This document shows, one piece after another, positions 16,390-21,764 of a stretch of 21,764 nt of DNA; position 1 is the first letter of the stretch; each line of letters starts with the position of its first letter. The DNA comes from Rhodospirillales bacterium RIFCSPLOWO2_12_FULL_67_15 (GTDB lineage: Bacteria > Pseudomonadota > Alphaproteobacteria > Rhodospirillales > 2-12-FULL-67-15): the NCBI GenBank assembly GCA_001830475.1, contig MIAC01000268.1, positions 1,307-23,070 on the forward strand, read 5' to 3'. The translations under genes were made by a program, and so were the position numbers. A model generated the notes under the pieces. It was not told the origin of the DNA. It saw nothing but the letters and a program-made list of their open reading frames with translations, and ran no database searches.

Positions 16390-17403
16390 TCATATCGCCG
16401 CCGACGGGCCGCGGGTCGGCGGACGGAAGCGCGCGAGATAGCCAGGCACCACGGCCTCGGCGGGGGTGGGCGCGATGCCGAGTGCCGCGAGGCCGGGCGC
16501 CGTCCCGCTGGCGACGTTGTCCGTCTTCAGCAGCCGCACCTGGTCGGGCGTGAGCAGCGGCTTCGGCAGCCATTGCAGGACCATGGCCTCGAGTTCGGCC
16601 ACCCAGAAAGGCAGCGGCACCAGAAGCCGGCGGCGCCCGGCGGCCTTAAGCGTCATCGTCATGATCTCCTTGAAGCTGTAAGCGCGCGGGCCGGCGAGCT
16701 CGAATGTCCTCCCCAAGGCGTCCGCGCGCTTCAAGCACGCCATCACCGCGTCCGCCACATCGCCGACATAGACCGGCTGGAGCTTCGGCCCGCCGGCGCC
16801 GAAAAAGTCGAGGGCGAAGGGCAACGCGCCTTCGGCGCGGCGAAAGGATGGAAACGTCGGCGCGCCGATCACCGGAAGCACCGGCGAAAAGCGCGCGAGC
16901 GCGGCGAAGCGATTGAAGAAATCGTCCTCGGGACCAAAGATCACGCTCGGACGCAAGATCGCGGCCTGCGGGAACGCCGCGCGGACTCGCGATTCCCCTT
17001 CCGCCTTGCTGCGGGCGTAGTCCGATTCCGAATTGGCGTCCGCACCGAGGGCGGAAACATGCACGAGCCGCTTCACGCCTGCGGCCGCGGCCGCGCGGGC
17101 GACGTTGCCCGCGCCTTCGGCGTGGACACGCGCGAAAGTGCGCCGGCCGCGCTCGAACAGAATGCCGACGAGATTCACCGCCGCGCTCGCGCCGGAAAGG
17201 GCGCGCTCGACCGTCGCCGCGTCGGACACGTCCGCGGCCCACGGCACGATCTGGCCGACATCGCCGAGCGGCTTCAAGAACATGGCCCGCTCCGGATCGC
17301 GTCCGGCGACGCGGACAATGGCGCCTTCCTGGCTCAACCGGCGGACCACATGCCGGCCGAGGAATCCCGATCCCCCGAAGACCGTCACCACGTCGCGGTG
17401 CAT
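16390..17403 (-). CDS. Complex I NDUFA9-subunit-like NAD(P)-binding protein
   Basis: A 337-residue atypical short-chain dehydrogenase/reductase. The N-terminal Rossmann motif is FGGSGFLG (G10, G13, G16). Other blocks are VNLVGILFERG, LVHVSALGAD, SKAEGE, ILRPSVIFGPEDDFFNRFA, and QPVYVGDVADAV. This matches alphaproteobacterial relatives of the mitochondrial complex I accessory subunit NDUFA9, which binds NAD(P)H; its role in bacteria is not settled. The ATG at 17403 has a strong GGGGAGG eight bases upstream. Residues about 181-203 (FPSFRRAEGALPFALDFFG) look like an extra segment compared with the usual VLPxIGGGxTxxQPVYVGD; see findings. The tyrosine-containing YxxxK site is present as YARSK, so catalysis cannot be excluded. 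Confidence 0.88.
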   Translation of the reverse strand: MHRDVVTVFGGSGFLGRHVVRRLSQEGAIVRVAGRDPERAMFLKPLGDVGQIVPWAADVSDAATVERALSGASAAVNLVGILFERGRRTFARVHAEGAGNVARAAAAAGVKRLVHVSALGADANSESDYARSKAEGESRVRAAFPQAAILRPSVIFGPEDDFFNRFAALARFSPVLPVIGAPTFPSFRRAEGALPFALDFFGAGGPKLQPVYVGDVADAVMACLKRADALGRTFELAGPRAYSFKEIMTMTLKAAGRRRLLVPLPFWVAELEAMVLQWLPKPLLTPDQVRLLKTDNVASGTAPGLAALGIAPTPAEAVVPGYLARFRPPTRGPSAAI

Positions 17404-17506
17404 GATCCAAGCCTCCCCGTAGCGACCCCCGCCGTCAAATCCGCGGCTCCTATTTTGCCACAGGGCCCCTCCCTGAACCATCCCCGGACATCCCCGGCAA
17501 TCTCGG

Positions 17507-17535
17507 TTGACAGAGAGCCCCCCTCGGATTAACGA
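17507..17535 (+). promoter_or_regulatory. Putative promoter of tRNA-Leu / rnd
   Basis: A perfect -35 hexamer TTGACA lies at 17507-17512. The -10 is weak: GGATTAACGA covers the expected place (17526-17535) without a good TATAAT match. The position, about 55-80 nt before the tRNA, fits a tRNA promoter. A GC-rich hairpin with a TTCG loop (CGGCC 17552-17556, GGCCG 17561-17565), extended outward by GGGG 17548-17551 and CCCC 17570-17573, would form in the leader. Confidence 0.4.
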
Positions 17536-17590
17536 ACGTGGGCTTTCGGGGCGGCCTTCGGGCCGGAGGCCCCTTGATTTCGTGCCCGAC

Positions 17591-17677
17591 GCCCAGGTGG
17601 CGGAATTGGTAGACGCGCAGGTTTCAGGTACCTGTGGCCGCGAGGTCGTGGAAGTTCGAGTCTTCTCCTGGGCACCA
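17591..17677 (+). tRNA. tRNA-Leu (anticodon CAG)
   Basis: An 87-nt class II tRNA. The acceptor stem GCCCAGG (17591-17597) pairs with CCTGGGC (17667-17673), followed by A and an encoded CCA (17674-17677). The anticodon stem CAGGT/ACCTG (17618-17622, 17630-17634) holds the loop TTCAGGT with anticodon CAG at 17625-17627, reading CUG codons. The long variable arm and the TTCGAGT T-loop are as expected for leucine tRNA. A G follows the anticodon (position 37), as needed for m1G in this family. CUG is a major leucine codon in this GC-rich DNA. RNase D begins 41 nt downstream with no clear terminator between. Confidence 0.96.
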
Positions 17678-17679
17678 TC

Positions 17680-17700
17680 GGGGGTATTATCGGGGCCCCC
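17680..17700 (+). other. G5/C5 hairpin between tRNA-Leu and rnd
   Basis: GGGGG (17680-17684) can pair with CCCCC (17696-17700) around an 11-nt loop. It has no T-run, so it is unlikely to be a rho-independent terminator. It ends just before the rnd ribosome-binding site AGGAG (17704-17708) and might mark the tRNA 3' processing boundary or affect rnd translation. Both roles are inferred. Confidence 0.35.
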
Positions 17701-17718
17701 ATCAGGAGCGTCGAGCCG

Positions 17719-18348
17719 GTGAAAACCAAGAAGCTCATCGTCGAGGTTTACCGCGGCGACCTGCCGAAGGGATTGAATTTCGACCGCGCCGTCGCCGTGG
17801 ATTGCGAGTCGCAAGGGCTGCATCCGCATCGCGACCGGCTGTGCATGGTTCAGCTTTCGGCCGGCGACGGCAACGCGCACCTTGTCCACTTTCCCGGGCA
17901 CGATTTCGACGCCCCCAACCTAAAAGCGGTGCTTGCGGACAAACGAATCACCAAAATCTTCCATTACGCCCGTTTCGACATCGGCATCATCCGCCAGTAT
18001 CTTGGCGTCATGCCGGCGCCGATTTACTGCACCAAGATCGCGTCAAGGCTCGTGCGCACCTACACCGACCGCCACGGCCTCAAGGATCTGTGCAAGGAAC
18101 TGCTCGGCATCGAGCTCAGCAAAGAACAACAATCGTCCGACTGGGCGGCGGAAAAGCTCAGTCCGGCGCAAATTCGTTACGCGGCCGCCGATGTGCTCCA
18201 TCTGCATGCGCTGAAGGAGAAGCTGGACGCCATGCTCGCGCGCGAGGATCGGGTTCGGCTGGCCGAATCCTGTTTTGTCTTCCTCCCCGTTCGGGCGGAG
18301 CTCGACCTCGCCGGGTTCGAAGCTGAAGACCTCTTCGCCCATGTCTAA
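17719..18348 (+). CDS. rnd: Ribonuclease D (exonuclease domain only)
   Basis: A 209-residue 3'-5' exonuclease of the DEDDy family. Catalytic residues are visible: D28 and E30 in VDCESQGL, D87 in HYARFD, and Y154 and D158 in RYAAADVLHL. RNase D trims tRNA precursor 3' ends. The HRDC domains of the E. coli enzyme are absent; this single-domain length is typical of alphaproteobacteria. The GTG start has AGGAG ten bases upstream. The first Exo motif is DCESQGL instead of the common DTETTGL, but both acidic residues are kept. The gene lies 41 nt after tRNA-Leu and may share its transcript. The lipopolysaccharide genes follow after a 292-nt gap. Confidence 0.92.
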   Translation: MKTKKLIVEVYRGDLPKGLNFDRAVAVDCESQGLHPHRDRLCMVQLSAGDGNAHLVHFPGHDFDAPNLKAVLADKRITKIFHYARFDIGIIRQYLGVMPAPIYCTKIASRLVRTYTDRHGLKDLCKELLGIELSKEQQSSDWAAEKLSPAQIRYAAADVLHLHALKEKLDAMLAREDRVRLAESCFVFLPVRAELDLAGFEAEDLFAHV

Positions 18349-18640
18349 ACCCGGTCCATGGACACCCCTGTTTCGGCGGAAAAACGGGTAACAAGCGGAT
18401 CATTTCCCGCATCTTTCATTGACGAATCATAGGGTTAAAGTCATACTCCCGGCCTAAGTCCCGAGTTATCGGGATCTGCCGGGTGTTCTGGCTCAGCCGT
18501 TGCCTAACCGCAGCCCCACAGAAGCTGGGGCCAAAGGCCTAAGGACGGCTCCGGCGGAAGCGGGCGCGGGCGAAAACCGGGCCCGATCCCGGCTTTCCAT
18601 CGGAAAGAACCGCGCCCCAAGATCACGGACGAGATCACGC
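18349..18640 (+). promoter_or_regulatory. Intergenic region and long kdsD leader
   Basis: This 292-nt gap contains no convincing gene. It holds a 10-bp palindrome GTCCATGGAC (18354-18363), the promoter at 18419-18447, and two leader hairpins: TCCCGA/TCGGGA (18459-18464, 18469-18474) and GCCCCA/TGGGGC (18513-18518, 18526-18531). GGCCTAAG occurs twice (18451-18458, 18536-18543). A transcript from the promoter would have a leader of about 185 nt, long enough to carry regulation. No known riboswitch was recognised. Confidence 0.45.
18419..18447 (+). promoter_or_regulatory. Putative sigma70-type promoter of kdsD-lpt unit
   Basis: TTGACG (18419-18424) is followed after exactly 17 bases by CATACT (18442-18447). 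The matches are 5/6 for -35 and 4/6 for -10. The surrounding 18411-18447 is AT-richer than the rest of the window. It precedes the rightward kdsD-lptC-lptA-lptB genes. Confidence 0.55.
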
Positions 18641-19636
18641 ATGGGAACGACCAAGGCCAAACTCTTGTCGACGAAGGAGCACGATCCCGGCATCAAAATC
18701 GCCCGGCGCGTGCTTGCGCTTGAAGCGGATGCGCTTCGCGCGCTCGCCGCCAGCCTGGGTCCCAGTTTCGTCGCCGCGCTCGACGCGCTCGTCGCCGTCA
18801 CCGGGCGCGTGATCGTCACCGGCATGGGCAAGAGCGGCCACGTCGCGCGCAAGATCGCGGCGACGTTCGCTTCCACCGGCACGCCGGCACTGTTCGTCCA
18901 CCCTGCCGAAGCGAGCCATGGCGATCTCGGCATGGTGACCGAAAGGGACGCCGTGCTCGCGCTGTCCAATTCGGGTGAAACGGCGGAGCTCGCCGACCTT
19001 GTCGCCTACGCCAAGCGTTTCGCCATACCGCTGATCGCGGTGACGTCGGAGCCCGCAAGCGCGCTCGCCCAGGCGGCATCCGTCGCCCTTGTCTGTCCCG
19101 CCGCCGCCGAAGCCTGCCCGATGGGGCTCGCGCCGACCACCTCGACCACGATGATGCTCGCGCTCGGCGATGCGCTCGCGGTTTCACTCCTGGAGCGCAA
19201 GGGGTTTTCCGCCGACGATTTTCGCGTTCTCCATCCCGGCGGCAAGCTCGGACGCCGGCTTCTCCGCGTCGCCGACATCATGCACACCGGCGCGAGCCTG
19301 CCGCTTCTCCCGCCGACGACGCCGATGATGGACGCCATCATCGAGATGACGGGCAAGAGCCTGGGCTGCGTCGGCATCGTCGACTCGCGCGGCCGCTTGA
19401 GCGGGATCATCACCGACGGCGATATCCGCCGACACATCGCGGATGCGAACGTGCTGCGCCGCACCACCGGCGAAATCATGAGCCGCAGCGTCAAGACCAT
19501 CCGCGCGGATGCGCTCGCGAGCGAGGCGCTTCAGATCATGAACGTCAAATCGATCACCGCCTTGTTCGTGGTCGAGGATGGCCGTCCGGTCGGCGTGCTG
19601 CATATTCACGACTGCCTGCGCGCGGGCGTGGCTTGA
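18641..19636 (+). CDS. kdsD: D-arabinose 5-phosphate isomerase (KpsF/GutQ family)
   Basis: A 331-residue protein that interconverts ribulose 5-phosphate and arabinose 5-phosphate, the first step to Kdo for lipopolysaccharide. The SIS domain shows TGMGKSGHVARKIA (60-73, K64), HPAEASHGDLG (87-97, H93) and SNSGET (109-114). Two CBS domains follow, starting at VADIMHTG and GEIMSRSV; these usually bind nucleotides or CMP-Kdo-like effectors. The length equals the usual SIS-CBS-CBS form. The ATG at 18641 fits the family start; the frame is open back to a TTG at 18500, but that part is low-complexity and unlike the family. The end overlaps the possible lptC TTG start. The adjacent lpt genes support an LPS role. 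Confidence 0.94.
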   Translation: MGTTKAKLLSTKEHDPGIKIARRVLALEADALRALAASLGPSFVAALDALVAVTGRVIVTGMGKSGHVARKIAATFASTGTPALFVHPAEASHGDLGMVTERDAVLALSNSGETAELADLVAYAKRFAIPLIAVTSEPASALAQAASVALVCPAAAEACPMGLAPTTSTTMMLALGDALAVSLLERKGFSADDFRVLHPGGKLGRRLLRVADIMHTGASLPLLPPTTPMMDAIIEMTGKSLGCVGIVDSRGRLSGIITDGDIRRHIADANVLRRTTGEIMSRSVKTIRADALASEALQIMNVKSITALFVVEDGRPVGVLHIHDCLRAGVA

Positions 19637-19662
19637 AAATCGCATCCGATAGGTTTCGGGTC

Positions 19663-20361
19663 ATGCGTTCCCATTCCGCAGATACAGCCTCGATTCCCGT
19701 CGCCATTCGGCCAGGCGGCAGCGACGTCGAGGCGCGTGCGTCCGGGCCGGGCCCGCTCCGGCGCGGGGGTTACAGTCGCTTTGTCGCGATCGCGAAGCTC
19801 GTGCTCCCGCTGGCGGCGGCGGCCCTGCTCGCGCTGGTGTGGGCGTGGCCGAGCTTGCGCGGCACCGAACTGCGTTTCCGCCTCGGCTTTTCCGACTTCG
19901 TGACCCGCGAGACCGCCGGACCGAGCATGATCAATCCCCGCTACGTCGGCACCGACAGGCACCAGCAACCCTTCTCCATCACCTCCGAAGTCGCGCGCAA
20001 TTCCGCCATTGACCGCATGAAGATCGACTTGGACGTGCCGAAGGGCGACATCGTCCTCAACGACGGGACGTGGCTCATGCTCACCGCCGAAACCGGCGTC
20101 TATGCCCGCACCGCCAAGACCCTCGATCTTCTCGGCGGAGTCACCCTCTTCCATGACAGCGGTTACGAAATTCGCACCGATTCCGCCTCCGTCGATCTCG
20201 AGAAGGGCACCGCCGAGAGCGACCGGCCCGTGCACGGCCAGGGCCCTTTCGGAGATCTCCGTTCCGAAGGTTTCGTCTTGCTCGACAAAGGCAAGGTCAT
20301 CCATTTCACCGGCAAGTCCAAGTTGGTGATTTATCCCGGATTTCGGCTGAATCCCTCATGA
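19663..20361 (+). CDS. lptC: LPS export ABC transporter periplasmic protein LptC
   Basis: A 232-residue bitopic inner-membrane protein. One membrane segment lies at about 40-62 (FVAIAKLVLPLAAAALLALVW) after a basic N-terminus. A periplasmic beta-jellyroll follows, with SMINPRYVGTDRHQQPFSIT, a block typical of alphaproteobacterial LptC, and later LLGGVTLFHDSGYEIRTDSA. LptC passes LPS from LptB2FG to LptA. The ATG at 19663 is preferred; a TTG at 19633 overlaps the kdsD stop (TTGA) and would add ten residues. Neither has a strong ribosome-binding site. The stop overlaps the lptA start as ATGA. The cytoplasmic leader of about 38 residues is longer than in E. coli LptC. Confidence 0.9.
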   Translation: MRSHSADTASIPVAIRPGGSDVEARASGPGPLRRGGYSRFVAIAKLVLPLAAAALLALVWAWPSLRGTELRFRLGFSDFVTRETAGPSMINPRYVGTDRHQQPFSITSEVARNSAIDRMKIDLDVPKGDIVLNDGTWLMLTAETGVYARTAKTLDLLGGVTLFHDSGYEIRTDSASVDLEKGTAESDRPVHGQGPFGDLRSEGFVLLDKGKVIHFTGKSKLVIYPGFRLNPS

Positions 20362-21224
20362 CCGACTTTCGCTTCCGTCCCGGCGTTCTCGCTTTCGTCT
20401 TCGCCGCCGTTTACGCCGTTCAGGGCGGCGGCGGGATAAGGGCGCAAACACTCAATTTCGGCGCGGGCGATTCCGACCAGCCGATCGAGATTCACGCCGA
20501 CGACGGCATCGAATGGCAGCAGGAAAATCTCCTCTTTCTCGCCCGCGGCAACGCCCGGGCCGTTCGCGGCGACGTGACCGTGTTTGGCGACGAGCTGCGC
20601 GCCTATTATCGCGAGAAGGCCGAGGGCGGGAGTGAAATCCACCGGCTCGACGCGATCGGACATGTCCGCATCGTCTCCGCCACTCAAGAGGGAAGCGCGG
20701 CGCAGGCGATCTACGATGTCGACAACGCCGTTCTGGTCCTGTCCGGCGCCAAACCCCGTTTTCGCAGCGACAGCGACGAAATCGTCGCCGAGCGACAGAT
20801 CGAATACTGGGAACAGAAGCAGATGGCGGTCGCGCGCGGTAATGCGACCGCCTCGCGCGCCGATCGCACGCTTCACGCCGAAACGCTCGCCGCCTATTTC
20901 CGCAAGGACGCCGCCGGCAAGAACAAGGTTTTCCGGGTGGATGCCTTCGACCGGGTCCTGATCCGGACCGCGACCGAAACCGCGACCGGGGACCGCGGCG
21001 TCTATAATGTGGAAAGCGGTATCGCCACTCTTACCGGATCGGTTAAAGTCGAGCGCGAAAACAACGTGCTGACCGGCTGCCGCACCGAGGTCAACCTGAT
21101 GACTAATATCAGTAAGATGTTCGCCTGCCCCGCGGACCGGGTGCGCGGCGTGCTGAGTCCCAGCGAGGCGCGCAAGACGCAACCCCCGAAGTCGCAAAAA
21201 AAATCGAAGCCGCAGAAATCGTGA
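20358..21224 (+). CDS. lptA: LPS transport protein LptA, extended with duplicated OstA-like unit
   Basis: A 288-residue exported protein, much longer than the 185 residues of E. coli LptA. A signal peptide covers about 1-29 (hydrophobic VLAFVFAAVYAV, cleavage near RAQ). OstA-like sequence then begins QPIEIHADDGIEW. Residues 51-145 and 148-242 align without gaps at an offset of 97: LARGNARA with VARGNATA, RAYYREK with AAYFRKD, HRLDAI with FRVDAF, AIYDVDN with GVYNVES. A Lys/Pro-rich tail ends the protein. LptA forms the periplasmic bridge that carries LPS from LptC to LptD. The start overlaps lptC by 4 nt. An A8 run (21196-21203) lies near the 3' end. Confidence 0.88.
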   Translation: MTDFRFRPGVLAFVFAAVYAVQGGGGIRAQTLNFGAGDSDQPIEIHADDGIEWQQENLLFLARGNARAVRGDVTVFGDELRAYYREKAEGGSEIHRLDAIGHVRIVSATQEGSAAQAIYDVDNAVLVLSGAKPRFRSDSDEIVAERQIEYWEQKQMAVARGNATASRADRTLHAETLAAYFRKDAAGKNKVFRVDAFDRVLIRTATETATGDRGVYNVESGIATLTGSVKVERENNVLTGCRTEVNLMTNISKMFACPADRVRGVLSPSEARKTQPPKSQKKSKPQKS

Positions 21225-21259
21225 CGCGCCGGAGAGAACCGATCCGGACACTCGCAGCC

Positions 21260-21764
21260 ATGAACAACCGTCCTCCGCAACCGCCCGCATCGCCGCCTAC
21301 GCCCGCGACCCCCGCTCCCCGTCTGGTCACGGACAATCGCGGTTTGGCCGCCAACAACCTCGGCAAGCGTTTCAAGAAGCGCCCCGTGGTGCGCGGTGTC
21401 ACGCTCACGATTCAGCGCGGCGAGGTGGTCGGCCTCCTCGGCCCCAACGGCGCCGGCAAAACCACCTGCTTCTACATGATTACCGGGCTGATCCCTCCCG
21501 ACTACGGCTCGATCGTGCTCGACGGGGAGGACATCACCGATCTGCCCATGTACCGCCGCGCCCGGCTCGGCATCGGCTATCTGCCGCAGGAGGCCTCGAT
21601 CTTCCGCGGCCTCAACGTCGAGGACAATGTCCGCGCCGTGCTCGAGACGATCGAGCCCGTCCGCGATCGGCGCGAAGCCATTCTCGACGCTCTGCTCGCC
21701 GAATTTTCCATCACCCACTTGCGCCGCACGCCGTCGCTGGCGCTCTCGGGCGGCGAACGGCGCC
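21260..21764 (+). CDS. lptB: LPS export ABC transporter ATP-binding protein LptB, 5' part
   Basis: An open frame of 168 codons that runs off the window end. It has Walker A GPNGAGKTT (about 63-71), the Q-loop in YLPQEASIFRGL, and the ABC signature LSGGERR at the edge; Walker B is beyond the window. The sequences YLPQEASIFR and LSGGERRR are typical of LptB, which powers LPS extraction with LptFG. The N-terminus before NNLGKRFKKRPVV carries a proline-rich stretch of about 30 residues not found in E. coli LptB. The ATG at 21260 is 35 nt after lptA. An in-frame GTG at 21221 overlaps the lptA stop (GTGA) and is an alternative start. Confidence 0.93.
   Translation, partial: MNNRPPQPPASPPTPATPAPRLVTDNRGLAANNLGKRFKKRPVVRGVTLTIQRGEVVGLLGPNGAGKTTCFYMITGLIPPDYGSIVLDGEDITDLPMYRRARLGIGYLPQEASIFRGLNVEDNVRAVLETIEPVRDRREAILDALLAEFSITHLRRTPSLALSGGERR

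Noticed and set aside
1..21764. CRISPR arrays, insertion sequences, phage genes, attachment sites next to tRNA-Leu
   Set aside because: No regularly spaced repeats, transposase or integrase motifs were seen, and no duplicate of the tRNA 3' end was noticed downstream.

Overview
The window is strongly GC-rich, gene-dense DNA from an alphaproteobacterium, most likely close to Rhodospirillales. The evidence is gene content and order: tsaE-amgK-murU-addB-addA-trxA on one strand, rnd-kdsD-lptC-lptA-lptB on the other, a TrxR-like ferredoxin-NADP reductase, a complex I NDUFA9-like protein and a short RNase D. No insertion sequence, prophage, integron or CRISPR array was seen, so this reads as core chromosome.

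Layout. (a) 1-585: 3' part of a glyoxalase II-type hydrolase (+), facing trxA across a strong two-way terminator. (b) 694-9810 (-): one compact unit, transcribed right to left: tsaE, amgK, murU, addB, addA, trxA. The first five genes overlap end to start (11, 4, 4 and 4 nt), which suggests translational coupling. trxA sits 68 nt after addA and appears to have its own promoter over the addA stop. The unit joins tRNA t6A modification, MurNAc recycling, double-strand-break processing and thiol redox. (c) 9981-11725 (+): ferredoxin-NADP reductase overlapping a di-heme cytochrome c gene. (d) 11752-14241 (-): GST, ExoD-family membrane protein and MFS transporter, overlapping in series. (e) 14477-16382 (+): an M17 leucyl aminopeptidase broken by a frameshift, then a small MarR regulator. 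(f) 16390-17403 (-): NDUFA9-like NAD(P)-binding protein. (g) 17591-18348 (+): tRNA-Leu(CAG) followed 41 nt later by the RNase D gene. (h) 18641-21764 (+): kdsD, lptC, lptA and the start of lptB, i.e. the Kdo precursor isomerase plus LPS transport genes, with a good sigma70-type promoter at 18419-18447.

No wholly new multi-gene system stands out; most genes are recognisable housekeeping genes. The items most worth a second look are: LptA with a gapless 97-residue internal duplication; a slippery A8 run at the lptA end with the -1 frame open into lptB; tRNA-Leu next to rnd; a palindrome-bounded extra segment inside the NDUFA9-like gene; the aminopeptidase frameshift; the reductase/cytochrome c pair; and several inverted repeats in promoter regions.
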